A stretch of 64,000 nucleotides of DNA from Terribacillus aidingensis (lineage in GTDB: Bacteria; Bacillota; Bacilli; Bacillales; Amphibacillaceae), in assembly GCF_040703035.1 (NCBI RefSeq), contig NZ_CP159996.1, forward strand, positions 716,001 to 780,000, given 5' to 3'. Every line of letters begins with the position of its first letter. Position 1 is the stretch's first letter. Under the pieces are notes generated by a model. It was not told where the DNA came from. It ran no database searches and saw only the letters and a list, made by a program, of their open reading frames with translations. Positions 18,405-27,108 of the stretch are shown here, piece by piece. Both the position numbers and the translations under genes were made by a program.

Positions 18405-19088
18405 ATGGTTATCGACGTTCTGCAGCACGTTCCGTTTGAGGATCTTGCTGCTATAAAGGATTGGGGAAAGTCGCGTGGCCATGGCTTCCGTGTTCATCAT
18501 CTCTATGAAAAAGCAGTTCTCCCTGAGGCCAAGGATATATCTTTGCTAATTATACTTGGCGGACCTATGAGTGCCAATGATACCGATCACTGGATAGAAG
18601 ATGAGCGCACGTTGATCCGTCAGCTGATTGACCTACAAAAGCCTATTTTCGGTATTTGTCTCGGTGCTCAGCAAATTGCGAAGGCAGTAGGAGCGACTGT
18701 GTTTCAGGGGGAGCAAAAGGAAGTAGGATGGCACCCAATTCAGACTGTAACAACTCTATTTCCCTTCGTCCCAGAGAAAATGACCGTTTTTCATTGGCAT
18801 GGGGAACAATTCACGTTACCTGACGGTGCCACACGCCTTTTCGGAAATGAAGTGTGCGAGAACCAGGGCTTTATGTTCAGAGATAACGTTATGGGCCTGC
18901 AATTCCATTTTGAAACGACTAGAGAAAGCATGGAAAAATTGATAATGCATGATAAGGATTATTTAGATGATGGAGTGTTCGTCCAAAGCGAGGAAGTAAT
19001 GAAAGCGGCGGAGCTTCCAGCAGAAAATGTTGATGTGCTTAACCAACTGCTGGATCACTTGGTGCATACTTCATGTGAGGCTGTCTAA
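18405..19088 (+). CDS. Type 1 glutamine amidotransferase (GMP synthase-like)
   Basis: 227-residue class I glutamine amidotransferase-like protein. The nucleophile Cys85 lies in FGICLGAQQIAKA, and the catalytic pair is His168 and Glu170 in LQFHFETT. An oxyanion-loop GGPMS is also visible. Such stand-alone GATase proteins hydrolyse glutamine or act on related gamma-glutamyl compounds, but no synthetase partner is encoded nearby, so the substrate is unknown. A GAGGAGGAAGAG site precedes the ATG. The next gene starts immediately after the stop codon. Confidence 0.9.
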   Translation: MVIDVLQHVPFEDLAAIKDWGKSRGHGFRVHHLYEKAVLPEAKDISLLIILGGPMSANDTDHWIEDERTLIRQLIDLQKPIFGICLGAQQIAKAVGATVFQGEQKEVGWHPIQTVTTLFPFVPEKMTVFHWHGEQFTLPDGATRLFGNEVCENQGFMFRDNVMGLQFHFETTRESMEKLIMHDKDYLDDGVFVQSEEVMKAAELPAENVDVLNQLLDHLVHTSCEAV

Positions 19089-19409
19089 ATGGAATGCAGC
19101 TGTCAAAGAACTACGCATATCCTTTTCGAGGCAGATTTTGCCGATCCAGTCTGGTGTGCTGATTGCAAATGGAATCTGGACCTGGATGATCTTCCAGTGT
19201 CAGAGACTTTGAAGCGAAACATAGAAAGCTGGGCGGAAGGGTACGGAGGGTGGCAGGATTGGGAAGGTGAAAAACTTATATCTGATGCAGTAAAGATAGA
19301 AGAGGATTTCAACAATGCAGGCAGGTTATTGTTTGTTTTATTACAGCAGGAACTGCCTGGTTTTACTATATCCTACAAGCCTTCTCGATTAAGTTCCATG
19401 TACAAGTAA
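19089..19409 (+). CDS. Conserved-looking hypothetical protein with cysteine pairs
   Basis: 106-residue protein not recognised. It has CSC at residues 3-5 and CADC near residue 24 (DPVWCADCKWNLDL), a spacing that could bind zinc, followed by an acidic helix-rich part with several tryptophans (ESWAEGYGGWQDWEGEK). It starts directly after the stop of the amidotransferase gene without a gap, which indicates translational coupling in the same operon. A terminator follows at once. Confidence 0.75.
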   Translation: MECSCQRTTHILFEADFADPVWCADCKWNLDLDDLPVSETLKRNIESWAEGYGGWQDWEGEKLISDAVKIEEDFNNAGRLLFVLLQQELPGFTISYKPSRLSSMYK

Positions 19410-19410
19410 A

Positions 19411-19443
19411 AAGCTGTCAGCCATAATGGCTGACATTTTTTTA
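19411..19443 (+). terminator. Terminator of the GNAT-amidotransferase operon
   Basis: TGTCAGCCA and TGGCTGACA pair around TAA and are followed by a run of seven T. Confidence 0.93.
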
Positions 19444-19572
19444 TTGTAGTTCTGATTCAATCCTTCTTCTTTGTGCTTTTCAATGTCAAGATAGCCCCCT
19501 ACCTGGGATTAAGAATTCAATACTTATTTTCGTGTGAATAAGGAGGAAAGCAGGGCATATAATCCGTTATAG

Positions 19573-19600
19573 GGTCAGGTTAAAACCTGGCTTTTCTTTT
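19573..19600 (+). terminator. Leader hairpin before the mannoside importer
   Basis: CAGGTT-AA-AACCTG with flanking G/C bases, followed by CTTTTCTTTT. It looks like a weak terminator and lies upstream of the cre box and start codon of the solute-binding protein gene. It may end a short transcript or mark an attenuator. The preceding 110 bases hold an AAGGAGG without a start codon and nothing else I recognise. Confidence 0.4.
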
Positions 19601-19609
19601 ATGAATCAA

Positions 19610-19624
19610 ATGTATGCGCTTTCA
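19610..19624 (+). promoter_or_regulatory. cre box upstream of the alpha-mannoside uptake operon
   Basis: ATGTATGCGCTTTCA matches the cre consensus with one mismatch in the left arm. It lies 41 bases before the start codon of the solute-binding protein gene. Confidence 0.65.
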
Positions 19625-19664
19625 TATTTATGTTCTAAGCAAGAATCAGAAGGAGGAGTTGTAG

Positions 19665-21029
19665 ATGTGGAAGAGTGCTAAAGGTGTATGTTTGTTGATG
19701 CTTATTCTCATTCTGGTCACGATGGCAGCATGCTCCAGCAATTCAGATTCAGCGGATGGGAAGAAAGAATTGACTGTCGTTTATCGGTCACCTGGATCAG
19801 TAGATTCACTGAAGAAATTCTTCGACTCAGGCGTCGTGGATGAATTCGAAAAAGAGCATCCGGATATTGATGTGAAGATAGCACCTATTACAGCAAGTGA
19901 AGGAGATTATTTCTCAAAAGTTGCCTTGCAGATGAAGTCGGAAGAAACAGCACCGGATGTTGTATCGGAGGATACCTTCATGCTGAATTCCGATGCAAAT
20001 GCTGGATACTTGGAGCCTTTGGATGATCGTATCGCTGATTGGGAGGAATGGGAAAACATCATAGAAAATCTGAAATCCGGTGTAACAGCGGAAGATGGCA
20101 AGGTGTATGGAGTGCCGTCGACTTCTGACTCACGCGGACTTTGGTACAGCAAGGAACTATTCAAAGAAGCAGGTCTTCCTGTTCCTTGGGAACCGAAGAA
20201 TTGGAATGAAGTCCTGGATGCAGCTATAACGATCAAAGAGAAGACAGAGGGAGTGACGCCGCTATTCATGCAAGTCGGAAAAGCCAATGGCGAGGCAGTT
20301 TCCATGCAGACGCTGGAGATGCTCTTATATGGAACAGGCGACACACTTTATGACGATTCTGATAAAAAATGGATAGTGGATAGTCAAGGTTTGCTAGATT
20401 CGTTCAGCTTTATTGAACAGGTATACAACACAGAAAAAGTTGGTCCTGATTTCTCTGTGGTCATGAGCGGTCAATCCGGAAACGTGGCTTTCCAGCAGTT
20501 ATTCCCGCAAAAGAAGCTGGCAATAGCACTAGATGGCAGCTGGAATGCCCGGAACTGGGCAGAGAACGGAGCGGCTCCAATAGAAAATGTCGAGGAGAAA
20601 ATCGGGTTTGCACCTATGCCGACGCAAAATGGCCAGGAGCCAGGGGCAATTACAATGAGTGGAGGCTGGGCTTGGGCCATTCCATCTAAAGCAGATATGA
20701 AGGAAGAAGCATGGGAATTCATTCAATTCCTGATGGAAAAAGAAAACAGCATCAATCGTTCGCTGACAGACGGCAACTTGAACACTCGTACAGATGCTGT
20801 CGAAGTAGAAGAGTATGTGAACCGTCCTTATGCCAAGGAGGCACAGGCATACCTGGAAAATGCGCAATTCAGACCGGCAAATGATAAATATCCAGCAGTG
20901 TCCACGCAGCTGCAGACAGTAGTCGAAGCAGTGGCAACAGGCAAGCTGACTCCGGAAGACGCTGTGCAGCAATATAAAGCTGGAGTAGAACGAGTGGTGG
21001 GCAAAGAAAATACGAAGGTGGCTGAATAG
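19665..21029 (+). CDS. Sugar ABC transporter solute-binding lipoprotein
   Basis: Extracytoplasmic binding protein of 454 residues in the CUT1 sugar family. A lipoprotein signal peptide ends at the lipobox VTMAAC with Cys23 as the lipidated residue. The mature part shows the family features: ELTVVYRSPG at the N-terminus, KVYGVPSTSDSRGLWYSKELFKEAGL, and MSGGWAWAIPS near the C-terminal third. It captures a sugar outside the membrane for the two permeases encoded next. With a GH38 alpha-mannosidase as the last gene, the ligand is probably an alpha-mannoside or short manno-oligosaccharide. The AGAAGGAGGAG site precedes the ATG. Confidence 0.92.
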   Translation: MWKSAKGVCLLMLILILVTMAACSSNSDSADGKKELTVVYRSPGSVDSLKKFFDSGVVDEFEKEHPDIDVKIAPITASEGDYFSKVALQMKSEETAPDVVSEDTFMLNSDANAGYLEPLDDRIADWEEWENIIENLKSGVTAEDGKVYGVPSTSDSRGLWYSKELFKEAGLPVPWEPKNWNEVLDAAITIKEKTEGVTPLFMQVGKANGEAVSMQTLEMLLYGTGDTLYDDSDKKWIVDSQGLLDSFSFIEQVYNTEKVGPDFSVVMSGQSGNVAFQQLFPQKKLAIALDGSWNARNWAENGAAPIENVEEKIGFAPMPTQNGQEPGAITMSGGWAWAIPSKADMKEEAWEFIQFLMEKENSINRSLTDGNLNTRTDAVEVEEYVNRPYAKEAQAYLENAQFRPANDKYPAVSTQLQTVVEAVATGKLTPEDAVQQYKAGVERVVGKENTKVAE

Positions 21030-21101
21030 GAAACCATCCCATCAAGGGTGCTGGAATATCCAGCCCCCTCTGATTGGGCGGGAGAAAGGTGACGAATATG
21101 T

Positions 21102-21959
21102 ATGCATAGAAAAGCGATACTTTTTTTGTCTCCGTCGTGGATTCTTCTATTATTGTTTTTCATAACTCCGATGTTACTGACTTTCGGCTTTGCTTTTACG
21201 AATTTGTCACTTACAGGGACCGATGCAGCCAACATTCAATTTATCGGATTCCAAAATTTCACCAATATGTTCCAAGATCCTGAATTTCGAATCAGCGTAT
21301 TCCGGACGCTTATTTTCTTACTTTTCTCTGCCGTAGTCGGACAGGTTGTCTTAGGATTGATCCTTGCATTGTTAATGAAGGAGAAGCGACGCGGCTTTCG
21401 CCGATTCATCGGTGTGATCGTAATTGCTGGCTGGGTGACACCAGAGATTGTCGTAGCTTTTTGCTGGGTAGCATTCCTGAGTGATGCGGGAACGTTTAAT
21501 GCAATCCTGCAAGGCATAGGATTTGAGCCAATTACCTGGTTATTCACCTTCCCGATGGTAAGTGTCATCATCGCAAACATTTGGCATGGTACTGCCTTTT
21601 CAATGATGGTTTTCCAAGCAGCATTGGACGATGTGCCAAAATCGGTACAAGAGGCTGCAGTCATAGACGGTGCATCCCGCTGGCAAATATTTTTCCGTGT
21701 GACGCTGCCAATTGTCAAAGGCTCGATTGTAACCAATATGATGCTGGTAACCTTGCAGACGCTCGGCGTCTTTACGTTGATCTACACGATGACAGGAGGG
21801 GGACCAGGCAATGCTACACAGATTCTGCCGATATTCATGTACAATCAAGCATTTGTAAATTACCAATTCGGATATGGTACTGCCATTTCTCTCGTATTGC
21901 TTGTTATCGGGACGATAGCCAGTCTGCTGTACATGCGTTTTATGAAAGTAAAACTATAA
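21102..21959 (+). CDS. Sugar ABC transporter permease, MalF type
   Basis: 285-residue membrane permease with six predicted segments. The cytoplasmic coupling loop EAAVIDGASRWQIFFRVTLPIVKG fits the EAA consensus (EAA-x3-G-x9-I-x-LP). It forms the transport channel with the next gene product. The ATP-hydrolysing subunit is not encoded here; in Bacillaceae a shared MsmX-type ATPase usually serves such CUT1 importers, so that is the expected partner. GAAAGGTGA precedes the ATG. Confidence 0.93.
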   Translation: MHRKAILFLSPSWILLLLFFITPMLLTFGFAFTNLSLTGTDAANIQFIGFQNFTNMFQDPEFRISVFRTLIFLLFSAVVGQVVLGLILALLMKEKRRGFRRFIGVIVIAGWVTPEIVVAFCWVAFLSDAGTFNAILQGIGFEPITWLFTFPMVSVIIANIWHGTAFSMMVFQAALDDVPKSVQEAAVIDGASRWQIFFRVTLPIVKGSIVTNMMLVTLQTLGVFTLIYTMTGGGPGNATQILPIFMYNQAFVNYQFGYGTAISLVLLVIGTIASLLYMRFMKVKL

Positions 21960-21975
21960 GGAGGAGGGATGCAGA

Positions 21976-22800
21976 ATGAAGGTATCGAAAAAAGAATTAG
22001 TAATCCACTATCTGGCGCTGATCTTCTTAGCTATCTGCTTCTTACTGCCTTTTTTGTGGCTCGTATTCGCTTCCTTCGATCAGCAGGCAACCCAAGCAAT
22101 TAAGCTGCCGGAGAAATGGACGCTGGATAACTTTACGGCCATTCTGTCAGATCCAAGTAATATCCGGTCTTTTGCGATTGGTTTGTTCATCTCGCTTGGG
22201 CAGGCAACGATTGTCGTGATTGTTGCTGGATTGGCTGCTTATCCGCTTTCTCGATACAGGCTGCGTTATAAACGGTCATTCCTGCTTACGATCTTGTTTA
22301 TGACATCTTTGCCAATCACGGCAGTCATGGTGCCTGTCTACCAGTTGTTCCTCTTCCTGAACATCCAGGATTCCATTTTCTTCACGACAATCTTCCTAGC
22401 AGCATCAGGTCTGCCTTATGCTATCTGGATGATGAAGAATTTCATGGATGCAGTGCCGATTGAACTGGAGGAATCTGCATGGGTAGATGGTGCATCGGTG
22501 CTGACGAGCATGCGCAAAGTGGTTGGGCCGTTAATGCTGCCGGGAATCTTCACCATTGCAATCTTCACATTTACAGGCAGCTGGGGAAACTTCTTTGTTC
22601 CTTATATCTTGCTGCAGACACAGGAAAAACTTCCGGCGTCAGTGACACTGTACCAGTTTTTCGGAAACTACGGCATTATCGAGTACGGCAAATTAGCAGC
22701 GTTCTCCATGCTGTACACAATGCCGTCTATCATTCTTTATATCTTTGCGCAAAAATACATGTCCAAGGGTTTCAGTCTCGGCGGAGCATCCAAGGGCTAA
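21976..22800 (+). CDS. Sugar ABC transporter permease, MalG type
   Basis: 274-residue second permease of the importer. The EAA-type coupling loop is seen as LEESAWVDGASVLTSMRKVVGPLMLPG, and the N-terminal membrane segment ends in the usual LPFLWLVFASF. It starts 16 bases after the first permease, with GGAGGAGGGAT as ribosome binding site, and is followed 12 bases later by the mannosidase gene. It works as a heterodimer with the MalF-type permease. Confidence 0.93.
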   Translation: MKVSKKELVIHYLALIFLAICFLLPFLWLVFASFDQQATQAIKLPEKWTLDNFTAILSDPSNIRSFAIGLFISLGQATIVVIVAGLAAYPLSRYRLRYKRSFLLTILFMTSLPITAVMVPVYQLFLFLNIQDSIFFTTIFLAASGLPYAIWMMKNFMDAVPIELEESAWVDGASVLTSMRKVVGPLMLPGIFTIAIFTFTGSWGNFFVPYILLQTQEKLPASVTLYQFFGNYGIIEYGKLAAFSMLYTMPSIILYIFAQKYMSKGFSLGGASKG

Positions 22801-22812
22801 AGGAGTGTAAGT

Positions 22813-25800
22813 ATGTTGAGTTTGAAAGAACGACAGCTGGAAAGAAGAATAGAAGAATTGGAGAAATACCGATATCGCGACCCGCTTGATTTGCAGCATT
22901 TTCTAGCATTGGAGGATCAAGAGAAAAAGGTGGCACCTAATGTTCCTGGTTTGGACGAATTTAAGGAGAAACTGCATGTAGGTGACCATTGGAAAGGCCG
23001 GGATCGTTATCTTTGGCTGGCTAAGGAAATTTCTCTTCCTGAGGAGTGGTCAGGAAAGCAGGTTGTGGGTGTATTTGATTTCGGCAAGACTGGCGGCGGA
23101 GGAAATTCAGGCTTTGAATCACAGTGCTATGTGAACAATGTCCAGTATCAAGCAGTGGACTCCAATCATCAGGAGCTTTTCTTTGAGGATGACTGGCATG
23201 GAGATTCTATCTATTTGGCATTTCGTCTCTGGTCCGGCTTGGAAGGAGGCGGCAAAAGGGTTGAGCAGGAGCATCAAATAAAACGGGCTGAGCTAGCCAT
23301 TTTCGAGGAACAAACGGATGATTTGTATTATACGGCCTTTGCCATTCTTGAAACGATCCGTGTACTAGACGAAAATGCTGCGGAGCGGGTCCAGCTATTA
23401 TCGCTTCTAGACCACACTGTCCGGTTAATTGATTGGAGCTCACCTGGAAGTGAAACATTCTATCATTCTATTTATGAAGCAAACGAGTATCTCCAGAAAG
23501 AATTGGATGGTCTCGACAGCGATTCCCCAATAACGATTCGCTGTATCGGGCACACCCATATTGATGTAGCGTGGCTGTGGCGTTTGAAACATACAAGGGA
23601 AAAAGCTGGCCGTTCCTTTTCGACAGTTCTGCGTCTGATGGAAAAATATCCTGACTATAAATTTCTCCAAACACAGCCGCAGCTCTATAGCTATGTAAAG
23701 CAAGACTTCCCGGAACTGTACGCCCAGATAAAAGAAAGAATCGCTGATGGTCAGTGGGAAGTGGACGGTGCGATGTGGCTGGAAGCCGATTGTAACTTGC
23801 CTTCGGGTGAATCACTGGTGCGTCAGATCCTGCAGGGCGCTAAGTTCATCCAAGAGGAATTCGGAAAAGATGTGAACTACCTCTGGCTGCCGGATGTGTT
23901 CGGTTATTCCTGGGCATTGCCTCAGATTCTCAGCAAAGCAGGGATCAATACATTCCTGACGTCCAAGATAAGCTGGAACCAATTCAATCGGATGCCAAAT
24001 GATACATTTACATGGCGAGGATTAGATGGAAGTGAAGTATTGACCCAATTTATCACGACACCAGATCCTTCACCTCGTGAAAATACGTGGTTCGCCACTT
24101 ATAATGGCCAAATCCTGCCAGATACCGTAACAGGTACATGGGATAACTATAAAAATAAAGCACTCACGAAGGAACTGCTATTGTCCTATGGCTACGGAGA
24201 TGGCGGTGGCGGAGTGAACAGAACGATGCTTGAGATGCGGAGAAGGCTGGACCGTATGCCAGGACTGCCTAATGTTAAAACAGGCGATGTTAAAAGTTAT
24301 TTTGAATCATTGCATGATCAGACTCAGAATACATCAGAGTTCATGCCAGTCTGGGATGGAGAGCTTTACCTGGAATATCACCGCGGTACGTACACGAGCC
24401 AGGCCTATAATAAAAAAATGAACCGCAGGATGGAGCTTAAGCTGCGTGAAACGGAGTTCCTCCATGTGTGGAAAGCGATCCAGACAGAAGACTTTTTGAA
24501 GTATCCTTCTCTAACATTGGAAGAGGTATGGCGGACGGTATTGCGTAATCAGTTCCACGATATTATTCCGGGATCTTCCATTCGGGAAGTGTATGAAGAT
24601 AGTGAGAAGGAATACGAGGATGGATATGTAAAGCTTCAATCTCTGCAGAAAGATGCCGCGGATGATTTGATTACAGATAAAAAGCATACATGGAGTATTG
24701 TCAATTCCTCATCCTGGGAATTGGATGGTATCGTTAAGATAGAGACCGAGGATGAAGGTGTGTGGGAGGAGGAAAACGGAAAGGCTTTGGTGGCACAAAA
24801 ACACAAAGATGGATGGCTTGTCGATGTGCCAGCTGTTCCGGGTACGGGAAGTAAACAGATTCATTTAAAAACCGACAAAAAAGTTCCAGAACCAGAAGAT
24901 GAATGGTTCGAACTGAACAATCGGAAGCTTGTGACACCATTTTATGAAGCCAGCTTTAATGAATATGGCCAGCTTCAGTCGCTATACGATAGAAAAGCGA
25001 AGCGTCATGTGCTAGCTGAGTCAGAGAATGGAAATGTGTTTCAGGTGTTTGAGGATAAGCCGCTGGATTACGATGCTTGGGATATCGATCTATTTTATCA
25101 GGAGAAAAAGATAGAAATCACGAACCTGCTTGATTTTACGTTGAAGGAAGCGGGACCACTGCAGCTTGTGATAGAAGCAAGCTGGCAGTACGGCAGTTCG
25201 ATTATTCATCAAGATATTATCTTCTATCGCAAACGGAAAGTAATAGATTTTAAGACAGAGGTAGATTGGCATGAGCGGCAGCAATTATTGAAAACAGCCT
25301 TTCCTGTCCGTATTCGAGCAACAGAAGCAACTTATGATATCCAGTACGGCAACGTCAAACGGCCGACACATTGGAATACGTCCTGGGATATAGCCAGGTT
25401 CGAATCTGTCGCTCATCAATGGGTCGATTTCTCGGAGCAAAATTATGGCGTCAGTCTGCTTAACGATTGCAAGTATGGACACGATATCAAAGATCATACC
25501 ATTCGCTTGTCATTGATCAAATCGGCGATCGCACCAGATATCGAACAAGATCAAGGGCGACATCAATTTACGTATTCTCTGTATCCTCATGAGAAAGGAT
25601 GGGTAGAGGCGAATACGGTACAAGAGGCATGGAAGCTGAATCAGCCTTTCCAGGTTTTCAGCGGAGTAAATGACAAAGACGGAGCAAAACTATTTTCTAT
25701 AGATAATTCGAATGTACAGCTGGATGCCGTTAAGAAAGCTGAAGATAATGACGACATCATCATCCGTCTGCATGAATACACGGGCGGCACACAGCAGGTG

Positions 25801-25944
25801 GCAATACAGCCAGAGTTCGAGTATAGCTTCTGGGAGGAATGTGATTTGAGGGAAAGAAACTTATATCAAAGCCCTCAGGAAGGGAGTATAGAATTATCCT
25901 TCACTCCATATGAAATAAAGACAATACGTATATCCAAATCATGA
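22813..25944 (+). CDS. Alpha-mannosidase, GH38
   Basis: Cytoplasmic glycoside hydrolase of family 38, 1043 residues, without a signal peptide. The N-terminal accessory region (1-240) precedes the catalytic domain. The zinc ligands are in GHTHIDVAWLW (about 244-254), the nucleophile Asp361 in WLPDVFGYSW, and a late conserved histidine in NQFHDIIPGSSI. A middle helical domain and C-terminal beta-sandwich domains follow. It trims alpha-mannosyl residues from oligosaccharides or glycosides imported by the ABC transporter of the same operon. It resembles B. subtilis-group and lactic acid bacterial GH38 enzymes in length. A terminator follows the stop directly. Confidence 0.95.
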   Translation: MLSLKERQLERRIEELEKYRYRDPLDLQHFLALEDQEKKVAPNVPGLDEFKEKLHVGDHWKGRDRYLWLAKEISLPEEWSGKQVVGVFDFGKTGGGGNSGFESQCYVNNVQYQAVDSNHQELFFEDDWHGDSIYLAFRLWSGLEGGGKRVEQEHQIKRAELAIFEEQTDDLYYTAFAILETIRVLDENAAERVQLLSLLDHTVRLIDWSSPGSETFYHSIYEANEYLQKELDGLDSDSPITIRCIGHTHIDVAWLWRLKHTREKAGRSFSTVLRLMEKYPDYKFLQTQPQLYSYVKQDFPELYAQIKERIADGQWEVDGAMWLEADCNLPSGESLVRQILQGAKFIQEEFGKDVNYLWLPDVFGYSWALPQILSKAGINTFLTSKISWNQFNRMPNDTFTWRGLDGSEVLTQFITTPDPSPRENTWFATYNGQILPDTVTGTWDNYKNKALTKELLLSYGYGDGGGGVNRTMLEMRRRLDRMPGLPNVKTGDVKSYFESLHDQTQNTSEFMPVWDGELYLEYHRGTYTSQAYNKKMNRRMELKLRETEFLHVWKAIQTEDFLKYPSLTLEEVWRTVLRNQFHDIIPGSSIREVYEDSEKEYEDGYVKLQSLQKDAADDLITDKKHTWSIVNSSSWELDGIVKIETEDEGVWEEENGKALVAQKHKDGWLVDVPAVPGTGSKQIHLKTDKKVPEPEDEWFELNNRKLVTPFYEASFNEYGQLQSLYDRKAKRHVLAESENGNVFQVFEDKPLDYDAWDIDLFYQEKKIEITNLLDFTLKEAGPLQLVIEASWQYGSSIIHQDIIFYRKRKVIDFKTEVDWHERQQLLKTAFPVRIRATEATYDIQYGNVKRPTHWNTSWDIARFESVAHQWVDFSEQNYGVSLLNDCKYGHDIKDHTIRLSLIKSAIAPDIEQDQGRHQFTYSLYPHEKGWVEANTVQEAWKLNQPFQVFSGVNDKDGAKLFSIDNSNVQLDAVKKAEDNDDIIIRLHEYTGGTQQVAIQPEFEYSFWEECDLRERNLYQSPQEGSIELSFTPYEIKTIRISKS

Positions 25945-25973
25945 GAAAAGCCCCTTGTGGGCTTTTCTTTTTA
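25944..25973 (+). terminator. Terminator of the mannosidase operon
   Basis: AGAAAAGCCC and GGGCTTTTCT form a 10-base stem around CTTGT, followed by T-run; it begins at the stop codon. Confidence 0.92.
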
Positions 25974-26007
25974 CTGTATACTTTCGTGTAAGCAAAGGGG
26001 GATACGT

Positions 26008-26448
26008 ATGCGAGCGTTCGGCAAAAAGGTATTAGGAAAACACTATGTGGAGAGACGAGCTGTTTACGGAATACTGTACGACCCATCCCGAAAAATAGGT
26101 GTGATTCGGTTAAGAAATGATCACTTGTTAATGTTGCCTGGAGGAGGAATAAAGAACGGCGAGAACGAAATAGATTGTCTGGAAAGAGAAATCCTGGAGG
26201 AAACCGGATACACAATTAACAAGCCGGCTTTTTTATGTCAAGGAACTCAATATTTCAAGTCTAGAGATGGCATCCAATATATACAAAATATAGGGAGTTT
26301 CTACAGCTGTTCACTGGGCGTAAAGAAGAGTGGACCAATGGAAGAGGATCATGAATTGATTTGGCTGACTCCTGAAGAAGCAGCAAGCAGATTATTTCAT
26401 CAGCACCAAGCCTGGGCTGTACGGCAATACCTCGGATTACTAGATTAA
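26008..26448 (+). CDS. Nudix hydrolase
   Basis: 146-residue hydrolase of nucleoside diphosphate-linked compounds. The Nudix box is complete: GGIKNGE, seven residues, then REILEETGY, so the metal-binding glutamates are all present. The substrate is unknown. The start is taken as ATG 26008 with AAAGGGGGA a few bases upstream; an upstream in-frame start at 25957 lies inside the mannosidase terminator and is rejected. It is a single gene. Confidence 0.92.
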   Translation: MRAFGKKVLGKHYVERRAVYGILYDPSRKIGVIRLRNDHLLMLPGGGIKNGENEIDCLEREILEETGYTINKPAFLCQGTQYFKSRDGIQYIQNIGSFYSCSLGVKKSGPMEEDHELIWLTPEEAASRLFHQHQAWAVRQYLGLLD

Positions 26449-26471
26449 ACCTTGATCAGCTTATCTGTGCT

Positions 26472-26509
26472 TTGGATTCTAACTTTCCTATAGTATACTT
26501 TAGGAAAGT
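26472..26509 (+). promoter_or_regulatory. Promoter with inverted repeat around the -10 box
   Basis: TTGGAT (26472-26477) and TATACT (26494-26499) have 16-base spacing. The perfect inverted repeat ACTTTCCTA (26482-26490) and TAGGAAAGT (26501-26509) brackets the -10 box. A likely autoregulatory operator for the MerR-like protein encoded next. Confidence 0.6.
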
Positions 26510-26538
26510 GTTTCCAGTTATACATAAAGCAAGGGGGA

Positions 26539-26961
26539 ATGGATTTGTCTGAACAAGAAATGCAGTATACGGCAAAGGATTTGGCTGCTTCATTGGATGT
26601 GACAACCTCGACGCTGCGAAGATGGGCGATTGCATTGGAAAGCGCACATTATCCATTTCAGCGGAATGAAAAAGGGCAGCGGATCTATGCAGAACAGGAT
26701 ATCACTACATTTGAAGAGTTAAAGAGATTACTTGGAGAAAAAATGACTTTTGCAGATGCAATCCAGAAGCTGACCGGGCATACCGAAACGAAGGAGAAAA
26801 AACCTGAAACAGAGAAAATAATGAACATAACTGTAGAGGATCTGGAGAAGCTTGTCTCACGTGCAGTGAAAAAAGCAGTAAAGAAAGAACGGGAAAAGCT
26901 GTTCAAACAGATGAAAAAGCAGATGAAAAAAGAGATAGAGAAGCTAAAAGAGAAGAATTAA
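26539..26961 (+). CDS. MerR-like helix-turn-helix protein with basic coiled-coil tail
   Basis: 140-residue DNA-binding protein. The N-terminal MerR-type HTH is QYTAKDLAASLDVTTSTLRRWAIALE, with the wing around RIYAEQDI. A linker then leads to a strongly charged helix (about 95-140) rich in KK and EK pairs, likely a coiled coil. This layout recalls the DUF3967/RacA-like proteins of Bacilli. The ATG at 26539 lies only two bases after GGGGG, so translation may instead begin at the TTG at 26545, which has better spacing. Role is unknown; the inverted repeat at its promoter suggests autoregulation. Confidence 0.75.
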   Translation: MDLSEQEMQYTAKDLAASLDVTTSTLRRWAIALESAHYPFQRNEKGQRIYAEQDITTFEELKRLLGEKMTFADAIQKLTGHTETKEKKPETEKIMNITVEDLEKLVSRAVKKAVKKEREKLFKQMKKQMKKEIEKLKEKN

Positions 26962-26963
26962 TT

Positions 26964-26987
26964 AGGTCACATAGGTGATCTTTTTTA
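26964..26987 (+). terminator. Terminator of the MerR-like gene
   Basis: AGGTCAC and GTGATCT (one G-U pair) form a seven-base stem around ATAG and are followed by TTTTTT. Confidence 0.8.
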
Positions 26988-27108
26988 TTACCTTAAAGAA
27001 GATACGCCTCAATCTAAATGATACAAAAGTCAGAATTATAAGTCTAGTATTTTTTTTATTTGATGCCAAAATGAAAGAGTATTCGATTATAGATTGGGAG
27101 GCGTTATG

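Noticed and set aside
19540..19600. Purine-riboswitch-like CATATAATCCG...TATAGGG
   Set aside because: There are only about four bases between the two motifs, too few for the P2 stem, and no P3 stem can be drawn. I leave it as a leader hairpin only.
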